Assembly: GCF_001927285.1 (NCBI RefSeq)
Contig: NZ_MSIG01000012.1
Span: 62,001-126,000, forward strand
DNA from: Mongoliimonas terrestris
GTDB taxonomy: Bacteria > Pseudomonadota > Alphaproteobacteria > Rhizobiales > Pleomorphomonadaceae
Direction: 5' to 3'
DNA length: 64,000 nt
This document shows positions 17,226-25,473 of this stretch, piece after piece. A program made the position numbers and the translations under genes. Every line of letters starts with the position of its first letter. Position 1 is the stretch's first letter. A model generated the notes under the pieces. That model searched no databases and had not been told where the DNA came from. It saw only the letters and a list, made by a program, of their open reading frames with translations.

Positions 17226-20105
17226 TCAATGAGTGTCGTCGACGGTGCCGTTGCGCTTGATCAGCGCGTCCACCAGCGGGCCCATCCGGCTGCCGAAGGA
17301 CCCTTTGATCATCACCGCGTCACCGGTGCGGACGTCGTCGAGAAGCGTCGCTTCCAGACCGGCCGACGTCTCCGCGTAAGCGCCGCGCATGCCGCGCGGC
17401 AACGCCTGCCAGAGCGATTTCATCAGGGGACCGCAGAGATAGGCCTTGTCCACCTTGGCCTCGGTCAGCGCGCCGAGGAGGCCGGCGTGCAGGTCCGGTC
17501 CCTCCGGTCCCAGTTCCAGCATGTCGCCGAGCACGGCGATGCGTCGGCCGAGCGTGCCGAGCGACGTCTGGCCGAGCAGCGCCACCGCGGCGGCGACCGA
17601 CGTCGGGTTGGCGTTGTAGCTCTCGTCGATCAAGACGGCAGTGCCGCCGGCCGTGCGCAGCCGGTGCCGCTTGCCCCGCCCCTTCGGCTGCTCCAGCCGC
17701 TGCAGGGCGAGACCTGCGCGGACGAGATCGGCGCCGACGAGCTTGGCGGCGGCCAGCACCGCCAGCGAGTTGTCGACCAGATGCCGGCCCGGCGCGCCGA
17801 TCTTGTAGGTGATCTCCTCGCCGAGGATGTCGGCCGTCACCGTCGAACACACCTCGTGCAGCATGCACTTGATGAGCCGCGCCTCCGCCGCCGCGTCGGC
17901 GCCGAAGCCGATGACCGCCGCACCGTGCGCCCTGGCGGCCGCCTCGATCAACGGGAAATGCGGGTTGTCGCGGTTGAGCACCGCCGTGCCGCCGGGCTCC
18001 AGGCCCTCGACGATCTCCGCCTTGGCCCGGGCGATCCCCTCCACGGTGTCGAAATGCTCCAGGTGGACCGCCGCCACCGTGGTGACGATGGCCACGTGCG
18101 GGCGCACCAGACGGGTCAGCGGCGTGATCTCGCCGGCGTGGTTCATGCCGATCTCGAACACGCCGTAGCGGGCCGTCCGCGACAGCCGCGACAGGGTCAG
18201 CGGCACGCCCCAATGGTTGTTGAAGGAGGCGACGGAGGCATGCACCGGCCCGTCGGCGCCGAGGGCGAAGCGCAGCGCCTCCTTGGTGGAGGTCTTGCCG
18301 ACCGACCCGGTCACCGCCACGATCCGGGCGTCGGAGCGCGCCCTGGCGGCGGCGGCGAGACGGCGGAGGCCGTCGAGCACGTCGTCCACCACCAGAAGCG
18401 GCACGGCCTCGGTCGGGTAGGTGAGCGCCCGCTCGTCGCTCACCACCGCGACGGCCGCGCCGCGCCGGAGGGCCTCCTCCACGAAGTCGTGTCCGTCGAA
18501 CCGGTCGCCCGCGATGGCGAAGAAGGCGTCGCCCGGCTCCACCGTCCGGCTGTCGATCGAAACGCCGTTGATCGGCACCGTCAGCGCGCCGATCATCTCG
18601 CCGCCGAGCGCCTCCAGGAATTCGCTCTTCGGCCAGAGCGCGTTCTCCTCCGCCGGCCCGGCCGGCAGCGCCGCCCGGATGGCCTCGTGGTCGGAGAAGG
18701 GCAGCACGGTGCCGCCGACGATCTGGCCCGTTTCGTGGCCCTTGCCGGCCACCAGGAACACGTCGCCGTCGCCGAGAAGGCCGATGCCGTGGCGGATCGC
18801 CTCCGCCCGGTCGCCGATCTCCAGCGCGGAGGGCGCGCCCGCGAGAACGTCCCGCCGGATGTCCGCCGGGTCCTCCGACCGCGGGTTGTCATCCGTCACG
18901 ATGGCGACGTCGGCGAGTCGCTCGGCCGCCGCCCCCATCTCCGGCCGCTTGCCCTTGTCCCGGTCTCCGCCGGCCCCGAAGGCCACCACCAGCTTGCCGT
19001 CCACATAGGGACGGAGCGTTTCGAGTGCCGTCTCCAGCGCCGCCGGCGTATGCGAATAGTCGACGAAGATGGGCGCCCCGGACGGCGCGTAGGCGACGAG
19101 CTCCAGCCGCCCCACCGCGCCCTTGATCTCACCGAGCGCGTCGAGCGCCTCGCCGAGCGGCACGCCCACGGCCGCCGCGATACCGGCCGCCACCAGCGCG
19201 TTCGACACCTGGAAGGCGCCGACCAGCGGCACCCGCACGGTGCGCGGCCCGGCGCCGATGTCCACGGTCACCACCTGGGCGAAGCCGTCGCGCGTCACGT
19301 CGATCACCCGGATCGCCTTGCCGCCGCGCCCGACCGTCATCACGTCCAGCCCGGCGATCCGGGCGGCGGCGAGGAAGGCGTCGGAATAGCGGTCGTCCGC
19401 GTTCACCACCGCGCCCGCGCCCGGCTCCAGGAGCGCGTTGAACAGGCGCAGCTTGGCCGCGCAGTAGTTCTCCATGGTGCCGTGATAGTCGAGATGGTCG
19501 CGCGACAGGTTGGTGAAGGCGCCGGCGGCGATCTTCAGCCCATCGAGCCGCCGCTGCACCAGCCCGTGCGAGGAGGCCTCCAGCGCCACGTGGTCGACAC
19601 CCTCGCGGGCGAGTTCGGCCAGGGTCCGGTGCAGCGTCACCGGGTCCGGCGTCGTCAGGTTGCCGTAGCGCGTCTCGCCGTTGACCACGACGCCGATGGT
19701 GCCCACGGAGGCGGCCGGCACGTTCCGCGCCTCGAAGATCTGGCGCACGAAGGCGGCCACCGAGGTCTTGCCGTTGGTGCCGGTCACCGCCATGACGGTC
19801 TTCGGCTGCGGCGCGTAGAAGCGCGACACCAGCTTGGCGAAGCGCCGCTGCGGATCCGGATCGCGCAGCACCGGCACGCTCACATCCGCCGGCAGGTCCT
19901 CGCCCTCGCCGACGAGGATGACCGAGGCACCCGCCTGAACCGCCTGCGGGATGAAGCTCGTGCCGCGCACTTTGCTGCCCGGCAGCGCCGCGAAGAGGGC
20001 GCCCGGCTGCACATGGCGGCTGTCGGCCGTCACCCCGGTGATCACCAGCCGGCGCACGTCGGCGTCCGGGGTGAAGATGTCGGGGGCGAGTTCGGCGAGC
20101 TTCAT
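17226..20105 (-). CDS. murE-murF: MurE-MurF fusion: meso-DAP-adding ligase joined to D-Ala-D-Ala-adding ligase
   Basis: One uninterrupted frame of 959 residues that covers two normally separate Mur ligases. Residues 1 to about 486 are MurE: P-loop TGTNGKT at 108-114, LTTPDPVTLHRTLAE, DYSHTPAALE, and DNPRSEDP, the motif that selects meso-diaminopimelate. Residues from about 487 (near ALWPKSEFLEALGGEMIGA) are MurF: SIDSRTVEPGDAFFAI, P-loop AVTGSVGKTSTKEALRF, GMNHAGEI, and DESYNANPTS. The linker is only a few residues (AALPAGPAEEN), as if the murE stop and murF start had been lost. I chose the ATG at 20105 (MKLAELAPDIFTP); earlier in-frame codons add a non-family extension. A natural MurE-MurF fusion is known in Bordetella pertussis. 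The two activities are sequential, so channelling is possible. Confidence 0.9.
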   Translation of the reverse strand: MKLAELAPDIFTPDADVRRLVITGVTADSRHVQPGALFAALPGSKVRGTSFIPQAVQAGASVILVGEGEDLPADVSVPVLRDPDPQRRFAKLVSRFYAPQPKTVMAVTGTNGKTSVAAFVRQIFEARNVPAASVGTIGVVVNGETRYGNLTTPDPVTLHRTLAELAREGVDHVALEASSHGLVQRRLDGLKIAAGAFTNLSRDHLDYHGTMENYCAAKLRLFNALLEPGAGAVVNADDRYSDAFLAAARIAGLDVMTVGRGGKAIRVIDVTRDGFAQVVTVDIGAGPRTVRVPLVGAFQVSNALVAAGIAAAVGVPLGEALDALGEIKGAVGRLELVAYAPSGAPIFVDYSHTPAALETALETLRPYVDGKLVVAFGAGGDRDKGKRPEMGAAAERLADVAIVTDDNPRSEDPADIRRDVLAGAPSALEIGDRAEAIRHGIGLLGDGDVFLVAGKGHETGQIVGGTVLPFSDHEAIRAALPAGPAEENALWPKSEFLEALGGEMIGALTVPINGVSIDSRTVEPGDAFFAIAGDRFDGHDFVEEALRRGAAVAVVSDERALTYPTEAVPLLVVDDVLDGLRRLAAAARARSDARIVAVTGSVGKTSTKEALRFALGADGPVHASVASFNNHWGVPLTLSRLSRTARYGVFEIGMNHAGEITPLTRLVRPHVAIVTTVAAVHLEHFDTVEGIARAKAEIVEGLEPGGTAVLNRDNPHFPLIEAAARAHGAAVIGFGADAAAEARLIKCMLHEVCSTVTADILGEEITYKIGAPGRHLVDNSLAVLAAAKLVGADLVRAGLALQRLEQPKGRGKRHRLRTAGGTAVLIDESYNANPTSVAAAVALLGQTSLGTLGRRIAVLGDMLELGPEGPDLHAGLLGALTEAKVDKAYLCGPLMKSLWQALPRGMRGAYAETSAGLEATLLDDVRTGDAVMIKGSFGSRMGPLVDALIKRNGTVDDTH

Positions 20106-20243
20106 GGGTTGCGTCCGGTCTCTCGGTTCCGTGATCTCGAATCGGCGCGGACCGTGCCCCCACTTCATGATGGAAATGAGGACAGGTCCAAGCACCAAGG
20201 TGGCGGTACGCACAGGCCCTGTCGAGACGCGACAGGGAGAGCC

Positions 20244-21977
20244 TCAGTAGGAGGCCAGCAGCGGCAGGTCGACCTCGTCGAAGCGCGGCATCACCCCCAG
20301 CATGGGCGCGATCCGGCTGATCACGTTGCCGGCCGTCGGCGCCGCGTTGAGGCCCGAAGTGGCGGCCATGCCGGGCTTCTCCGGGTTCGGCTCGTCGATC
20401 ACGATCAGCACCAGATACTGCGGATCGTCGATCGGGAAGGAGGCCAGGAAGGCGTTGAAACGCTTGTTGGAGGAGTAGCGCCCGTTGACGACCTTCTCGG
20501 CCGTCCCGGTCTTGCCGCCCACCCGGTAGCCGGGGATGTTGGCCCGGGAGCCGGAGCCCTTGAGGGCGTTGAGCCGCATCAGGTAGCGCATCTCCTCACT
20601 GGTCTGCGGCGACAGCACCCGCTTCGCCTTCAGCCGGGCCTCGTCCTCGCTGCGCGGAAAGAAGGTCGGCGGAATGAGATGCCCGCCGTTCATCACCGCC
20701 GAGGCCGCCATGGCGGTCGCCAGCGGCGACACCGAGATGCCGTGGCCGAAGGACACCGTGATGGTGACGAGGTCCGACCAGCGCTTCGGCAGGATCGGCC
20801 CGGCCACCTCCGGCAACTCGGTCGGCGGCTTGTCCATCAGGCCCATGCGCTTCAGGAACTCCTGCTGGCCCTGCTGGCCGACCTTCAGCGCCTCGCGGCC
20901 GGTGCCGATGTTGGACGAATAGATGAAGATCTCCGGCACGGTGAGCACCCGGTGCTTGCCGTGGAAGTCGTTGATGGTGAAGCCGCCGACGCGCAGCGGT
21001 ACGCTCGCGTCGAAGCTGTCAGTCATCTTCACCTTGCCGCTGTCGAGGGCCATGGCGGTGGCGAAGAGCTTGAAGGTGGAGCCCATCTCGAAGACCGATG
21101 CGGTGATCCGGTTCATCCGGTCCGGCTGCAGCGCCTCCACCGGGTTGTTCGGATCATAGTCCGGCAACGACGACAGTCCGACGATCTCGCCGGTCTTCAC
21201 GTTCATCACGATGCCGGCGGCGGCGAGCGCGGTGTACTTCTCCATGGCGCTCGACAGCTCGTCGTGGAGCACGTGCTGCACGGAGAGGTCGAGCGACAGC
21301 TTCACCGGCTCCAGGTTGGGCGTCATGGCGAAGCCCAGCTGGTGCAGGTCGCCCAGCCACTGGTCGTCCACGTACTTCTCGATGCCGGCGATGCCCTGGT
21401 TGTCCACGTTGGTGTGGCCCACCACGTATCCGACCGAGCGGCCCGACGGATAGAATCGGCGGCTCTCGGTGAGGAAGCCGACGCCCGGCAGGCCGAGCTT
21501 GTGCACGGCCTCCTGCTGGCCCGCTGTGATCTCGCGCTTCAGCCACACGAAGCCCGCCTTGGAGGCGAGCTTCTGGCGCACGGCGTCCGTGCCGAGGTCC
21601 GGGAAGACGGTGGCGAGCAGTTCCGTCGCCTCGTCCGGATCGACGATCCGGCGCGGTTCCGCGTAGAGCGAGGCGGTCTTGATGTCGGTCGCCAGAATCT
21701 GGCCGTTGCGGTCCACGATGTCGGGCCGCGACGCCGCGATCGCGCTCTGGGCCGAGCCGAGCGCCACCGCGTCCGCCGGCGTCGACAGGCCGAACTGGAC
21801 GAGGCGGCCCGCAATGGTGCCGTAGACGGCGACGAAAGCCACCATGGCGATCACCAGCCGGTTGCGCGTGGTGTCGCCGGCATCGCGGCGACGCAGGGCG
21901 GCCGAACGGGGCAGCGCCTCGGCGGCGTCCTTGCGGGTGCCGGGCTTCGTGAAGGACAGCCTGAACGAGCTCGCCAT
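20244..21977 (-). CDS. ftsI: Septal transpeptidase FtsI (penicillin-binding protein 3)
   Basis: Cross-links septal peptidoglycan in the periplasm as the partner of FtsW. The 577-residue product has one N-terminal membrane helix (LVIAMVAFVAVYGTIAGRLV, about 40-60) and the PBP dimerisation domain. The transpeptidase motifs are SxxK (EMGSTFKLF), SxN (YSSNIGTG) and KTG (GGKTGTAEKV). I chose the ATG at 21977, preceded by AAGGGA at about 10 bases. An ATG at 21986 lies too close to that site, and the frame continues back into ftsL only by chance. 138 bases separate it from murE. Confidence 0.95.
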   Translation of the reverse strand: MASSFRLSFTKPGTRKDAAEALPRSAALRRRDAGDTTRNRLVIAMVAFVAVYGTIAGRLVQFGLSTPADAVALGSAQSAIAASRPDIVDRNGQILATDIKTASLYAEPRRIVDPDEATELLATVFPDLGTDAVRQKLASKAGFVWLKREITAGQQEAVHKLGLPGVGFLTESRRFYPSGRSVGYVVGHTNVDNQGIAGIEKYVDDQWLGDLHQLGFAMTPNLEPVKLSLDLSVQHVLHDELSSAMEKYTALAAAGIVMNVKTGEIVGLSSLPDYDPNNPVEALQPDRMNRITASVFEMGSTFKLFATAMALDSGKVKMTDSFDASVPLRVGGFTINDFHGKHRVLTVPEIFIYSSNIGTGREALKVGQQGQQEFLKRMGLMDKPPTELPEVAGPILPKRWSDLVTITVSFGHGISVSPLATAMAASAVMNGGHLIPPTFFPRSEDEARLKAKRVLSPQTSEEMRYLMRLNALKGSGSRANIPGYRVGGKTGTAEKVVNGRYSSNKRFNAFLASFPIDDPQYLVLIVIDEPNPEKPGMAATSGLNAAPTAGNVISRIAPMLGVMPRFDEVDLPLLASY

Positions 21978-21991
21978 GGCGCGCATTCCCT

Positions 21992-22384
21992 TCACTGGAG
22001 TTGGATTGTCGGGCCGTCGAGCGGCACGGCCTTGGCCGAGCGCTCCACCGGACCGGGTTCGGACGACACCTCGGGCATCTCCTCCGCCGGGATCTCCACC
22101 GGCTTCGGCGGAATGTCGGCGAGGGTGCCGACCTGCTCCGGCTTCATGGGCTGAAGATCGAGGATGTCCGCGTGGCGGGTGACGAGGTCCTGCAGGCGGC
22201 TCGGCTGGGTGAGCACGCTCCACTCGGCCTTGAGAAGGCTGATCGCCTCCTGCTCCTGGGCGATCTGGCGCTGCAGGCGGGCGACGTTCGCCGCGGCGAT
22301 CTCCGCCTCGTACTTCATGTCGTAGACGGCGGCCGCGCTCAGCACCATCAGGAAGATCAGGAGGGCGTTGACGAAACGCGTCAT
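21992..22384 (-). CDS. ftsL: Cell division protein FtsL
   Basis: Small bitopic division protein that forms a complex with FtsB and FtsQ and activates FtsWI. The 130-residue product has a membrane helix at about 5-21 (VNALLIFLMVLSAAAVYD). A heptad-rich periplasmic coiled coil follows (YEAEIAAANVARLQRQIAQ and beyond, about 25-60) and then a Pro/Glu-rich tail. The start ATG at 22384 lies one base after the rsmH stop codon, the usual tight junction. Codons upstream in the same frame belong to the rsmH shadow. Confidence 0.93.
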   Translation of the reverse strand: MTRFVNALLIFLMVLSAAAVYDMKYEAEIAAANVARLQRQIAQEQEAISLLKAEWSVLTQPSRLQDLVTRHADILDLQPMKPEQVGTLADIPPKPVEIPAEEMPEVSSEPGPVERSAKAVPLDGPTIQLQ

Positions 22385-22385
22385 A

Positions 22386-23411
22386 TCAGGCTCTCCGGAC
22401 CGAGGGCTGGAACATCGGCAGGCCGAGCGCCTGGCCGTCGAGGGGCCGCGCGGTCGCCGTGGTGCGCGTCGCGAAACGCAGCTTGGCCGAGCGGGCACGG
22501 GGGTTGCGGGCGCATTCGGCCTCGCCGGGTTCGACGGCCCCCTTCTCGATCAGCCGGAAGGTCGCGGGCGGCAGCGTAGCCTCGGGAAGGTGGCGCGAGC
22601 CTTGCGCGACGGTCCGGCTGCGGTCCTGGACGAAGCGCTTCACGATCCGGTCCTCGAGCGAATGGAACGTCACCACGGCCAGCCGGCCGCCGTCCGGCAG
22701 CAGCCGCTCGGCCGCCGCCAGCGCGTCGACCAGTTGGTCAAGCTCGCGGTTCACGTAGATGCGGATGGCCTGGAAGGTGCGCGTCGCCGGATGCGCCTCG
22801 CCGAACCGCTTGGCGCCCAGCACCTTCTCGATCACCCGGACGAGGTCGCGCGTGCGGGTCAGCGGCTCGGCGGCGCGCGCCGCCACGATCGCCTTGGCGA
22901 TCCGGCCGGCCTGCCGCTCCTCCCCGTAGAGTTTCAGGATGAGGGCGATGTCGCGCCCGTCCATGGCGTTGACGACGTCCGCCGCCGACGGGCCGTCGAG
23001 GCTCATGCGCATGTCGAGCGGGCCGTCGTTGCGGAAGGAGAAGCCGCGCTCCGCCTCGTCGAGCTGCATGGACGACACGCCGATGTCGAGCACCACGCCG
23101 TCGACCGGAGACGCGCCGGCCGCCGCCGCATGGGCGTCGAGGTCGGAAAAGGCGCCGTGCACGAGCTTCAGCCGGCCCGCCATCTCGGCCTCCAGCGCTC
23201 GGCCGGCCGCGATCGCCGTCGGGTCGCGGTCGATGGCCACCACCAGCCGCGCCCCGGCGGCGAGCAGCGCGCGGGTGTAGCCGCCGGCCCCGAACGTGCC
23301 GTCGACGAAGACGCCGCCCTCGATCGGCTGCAGCGCGTCGAGCACTTCGGCCAGGAGAACCGGCACGTGCGGCGCGTCGGCGCCGGTCTCGTCCATCGGG
23401 GTTCCGGTCAT
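22386..23411 (-). CDS. rsmH: 16S rRNA (cytosine1402-N4)-methyltransferase RsmH
   Basis: Methylates N4 of C1402 in 16S rRNA using S-adenosylmethionine. The 341-residue product has HVPVLLAEVLDALQP at the N-terminus, the SAM-binding VDGTFGAGGYTRALL, and DGVVLDIGVSSMQLDEAERGFSF. Near the end are GGRLAVVTFHSLEDRIVKRF and the family tail NPRARSAKLR. Its ATG overlaps the mraZ stop (ATGA), so the two are coupled. Synonym mraW. Confidence 0.96.
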   Translation of the reverse strand: MTGTPMDETGADAPHVPVLLAEVLDALQPIEGGVFVDGTFGAGGYTRALLAAGARLVVAIDRDPTAIAAGRALEAEMAGRLKLVHGAFSDLDAHAAAAGASPVDGVVLDIGVSSMQLDEAERGFSFRNDGPLDMRMSLDGPSAADVVNAMDGRDIALILKLYGEERQAGRIAKAIVAARAAEPLTRTRDLVRVIEKVLGAKRFGEAHPATRTFQAIRIYVNRELDQLVDALAAAERLLPDGGRLAVVTFHSLEDRIVKRFVQDRSRTVAQGSRHLPEATLPPATFRLIEKGAVEPGEAECARNPRARSAKLRFATRTTATARPLDGQALGLPMFQPSVRRA

Positions 23412-23869
23412 TGCACCGGCCCTCCCTCGAGACGGGGCGACCGGCGCAGCGCGAGCGCGCGCTTGCGCGCCTCGGCCTCATGCTCCAGGTAGCGCTTCGG
23501 CTCCCAGATCTGAAACTTGTAGCCCTGGCCGACGAAGGTCACCTCGTCAACGATGCCGGCATACTCCATCAGCGTGGAGGTCAGCCCCACGCGACCTTCC
23601 GGGTCCATGGTGAGGCGCTCGGAGAGGCCGTAGAAGGCGGTGGAGAGGTAGTCGTGCTCTTCGGTGAAGGGCTCGAAGCGCGCCAGACGCTTCTCGATCT
23701 CGCCGAGCAGGCCGTTGCCGCCGGCATCCACCGCCATCATGTCCAGCGAAGGGTAGCAGTAGAGCCCTTCGAACCCGTCCTTGGCCAGCACCTGACGGAA
23801 CGACGCCGGGACGGAGACCCGTCCCTTCTTGTCGATCCGGTTGGTGGTGCGCGAGACGAAGCCGCTCAT
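23408..23869 (-). CDS. mraZ: Transcriptional regulator MraZ
   Basis: First gene of the dcw cluster. MraZ is an AbrB-fold DNA-binding protein that represses its own operon in enteric bacteria. The 153-residue product has two tandem MraZ/SpoVT-like halves: RIDKKGRVSVPASFRQVL near residue 10 and TMDPEGRVGLTSTLMEYA near residue 85. I chose the ATG at 23869 because AGGGAA lies 4-9 bases before it and the product then begins MSGFVSRTTNRID. TGGGN repeats that fit an MraZ box lie about 220 bases upstream. Confidence 0.95.
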   Translation of the reverse strand: MSGFVSRTTNRIDKKGRVSVPASFRQVLAKDGFEGLYCYPSLDMMAVDAGGNGLLGEIEKRLARFEPFTEEHDYLSTAFYGLSERLTMDPEGRVGLTSTLMEYAGIVDEVTFVGQGYKFQIWEPKRYLEHEAEARKRALALRRSPRLEGGPVQ

Positions 23870-24086
23870 CGGGTTCCCTGGGGGCCCTGCCCTGACAATC
23901 ACCTGCCGGCCTGCGCGGGAGGGAAATGCGTATCGGCGGACCCTGCCCCGGTGCGACACCGGATAAGCCCCCCGACCCCTCGTCCGTCGCCGTCGATCGG
24001 CACACGAATTCCCGCTCCGGTGGCGAGCACCGGCGATCTCGCCAGCCGAAACTTCGACCGGTCCGACGCTTGGTTCGGGATGCGTT

Positions 24087-24111
24087 TGGGATACCATGGG
24101 AGCCTATGGGC
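24087..24111. promoter_or_regulatory. MraZ-box-like triple repeat TGGGN-N5-TGGGN-N5-TGGGN
   Basis: TGGGA at 24087, TGGGA at 24097 and TGGGC at 24107 repeat every 10 bases exactly, which is the described MraZ operator layout (TGGGN repeats with 5-base spacers). A weaker CGGGA precedes it at 24076. The site is 218 bases upstream of mraZ, between the AT-rich promoter candidate and the gene. Orientation relative to mraZ is reversed on this strand. Confidence 0.6.
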
Positions 24112-24362
24112 GTCAACGCGACGGACCCCTGGTTGGCGGGCTCCGGACACGTATCACCATTCAGACTTATTTAGGATTAACAAAGCGTTGACGGGCAATC
24201 TTCAAACCCTGCCAAGGGCCTGGGCCTACAAATATGAAACTAGTTATGTGTTGCATTTAAGTCGCAAACGTGGACCCGAAACCGCGGTTTTCCGGGCTGG
24301 TTTTGGACCCCTCACCCGGGTGATCTCCCTCGCAATGGACGCTGCATCAGACGGTTGTGCCG

Positions 24363-24384
24363 CTATCCACAGGGCTGTTGATAA
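24363..24384. promoter_or_regulatory. Inverted pair of DnaA-box-like 9-mers
   Basis: CTATCCACA at 24363-24371 matches the DnaA consensus TTATCCACA at 8 of 9 bases. TGTTGATAA at 24376-24384 is the reverse complement of TTATCAACA, also 8 of 9. They face each other across GGGC. This is too few for an origin; control of the dcw promoter by DnaA is a possibility only. Confidence 0.35.
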
Positions 24385-24528
24385 CCCGGCACCGATTGCG
24401 TCCCATCTTTTCCCACGGCCGACCGACGACACGGCGTCGGACCGCCCTCCGGCCAAAGGGTGACCTCGCCTTCACGAGGCGCATCGTGCTAGCAGTCGGC
24501 ACATGACGTGAAGGGAAGGAAGTTGCCC

Positions 24529-24987
24529 ATGAACCCGCCGGATGCGCCCGCCCTGAAGGGCTTCGAGAGCTTCACGGCAGGCGACGGCGGCAGCCTCGGC
24601 ACGGTGGAGATCACGGCCGCGGACGTCGTCGCCTTCGCGTCGGACTGGGACCCTCAGCCCTTCCACCTCGACGCGGAGGCCGGGCGGGCCTCGCCGCTCG
24701 GCGGCCATGCGGCGTCCGGCTGGCATACGGCGAGCCTCCTCATGCGGCTCCTTGCCACCAACCTCCTGAAGGGCGTGAAGTCCATGGGCTCGCCCGGGGT
24801 GCGCGACCTGAAATGGCTGCGGCCGGTGCTCGTCGGCGACACGCTCGAAGCCACCTTCGCGGTGCTCGCCGTGCGGCCGTCCGCGACCCGGACCGACCGG
24901 GGCTATGTGGACGCAAGCTTCCAGATGACCAACCAGCACGGCGAACCGGTCTTCGCCATGACGACCACCATCATCGTCGGCCGCTGA
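24529..24987 (+). CDS. MaoC-family (R)-hydratase-like protein, copy 1
   Basis: Hot-dog-fold protein related to (R)-specific enoyl-CoA hydratases, which hydrate trans-2-enoyl-CoA. The 152-residue product has the family segment FASDWDPQPFHLDAEAG, where Asp and His are the catalytic pair, followed by GGHAASGWHTASLLMRLLAT and MTNQHGEPVFAMTTTIIV. A ribosome site (GGGAAGGAAG) lies about 7 bases before the ATG. A second, similar gene follows 19 bases downstream, suggesting duplication. The substrate is unknown. Confidence 0.88.
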   Translation: MNPPDAPALKGFESFTAGDGGSLGTVEITAADVVAFASDWDPQPFHLDAEAGRASPLGGHAASGWHTASLLMRLLATNLLKGVKSMGSPGVRDLKWLRPVLVGDTLEATFAVLAVRPSATRTDRGYVDASFQMTNQHGEPVFAMTTTIIVGR

Positions 24988-25006
24988 GCGGCGCGGAGAT
25001 CGACCC

Positions 25007-25447
25007 ATGCGCTTCGACGACATCCCCCTCGATACGCCCGTCCCGATCGGCAGCCACACCTTCACGGAGGAGGCCATCCTGGCCTTCGCGCGCCTCTACG
25101 ACCCGCAGCCCTTCCACACGGATCCGGAGGCCGCGGCATCCAGCCACTTCGGCGGCCTCTGCGCGTCCGGCTGGCACACCGCCGCCGCCTGGATGCGGCT
25201 CACCGTCGACCAGGCGAAGCGCGACGCGTCGCTCGCCGGCATCTCGCCAGGGATCGACGAGATCCTGTGGAAGCGGCCGGTCTTTGTGGGCGACACGGTG
25301 ACCTACACGAACACCGTCCGCGCCAAGCGCCGCCTCGGCTCCCGGCCGGGTTGGGCGATGATCACCAACGAGGCCGTCGGCACCAACCAGAACGGCGACG
25401 AGGTCTATCGCATGCGCGGCCCGGTGATGGTGCCGATCGACGACTGA
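25007..25447 (+). CDS. MaoC-family (R)-hydratase-like protein, copy 2
   Basis: A 146-residue hot-dog-fold hydratase-like protein, clearly paralogous to the preceding gene. Both share FARLYDPQPFHTDPEA / FASDWDPQPFHLDAEA and CASGWHTAAAWMRL / AASGWHTASLLMRL. The Asp-His catalytic pair is kept. It contains MITNEAVGTNQNGDEVYRMRG near the end. Same-operon pairs of this kind may form heteromers. It ends 26 bases before the convergent AraC gene. Confidence 0.88.
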   Translation: MRFDDIPLDTPVPIGSHTFTEEAILAFARLYDPQPFHTDPEAAASSHFGGLCASGWHTAAAWMRLTVDQAKRDASLAGISPGIDEILWKRPVFVGDTVTYTNTVRAKRRLGSRPGWAMITNEAVGTNQNGDEVYRMRGPVMVPIDD

Positions 25448-25473
25448 CCGATCCGCGCTTCAGGCGATGCGCA

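Larger units (their letters stand above)
23870..24528. other. 659-bp dcw leader/promoter region, no protein gene seen
   Basis: Region between the divergent mraZ (leftward) and the first MaoC gene (rightward). It holds TGGGN triplet repeats at 24087-24111, an unusually AT-rich patch at about 24160-24265 that is the best candidate for the leftward dcw promoter (on the minus strand TTGAAG, 17 bases, TGTTAA), and an inverted DnaA-box-like pair at 24363-24384. Open frames here have no ribosome site or recognisable domain. Confidence 0.5.

Noticed and set aside
16083..22154. A rightward open frame of about 2,020 codons opposite the dcw cluster
   Set aside because: It lies antisense to mraY, murE/F, ftsI and ftsL, has Arg/His/Gly-rich composition without any domain, and is a by-product of high GC at third codon positions.
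24165..24181. CtrA-like half-match CTTA-N7-TTAAC near the mraZ promoter
   Set aside because: The first half matches only 2 of 4 positions, unlike the perfect site at 31894-31909.
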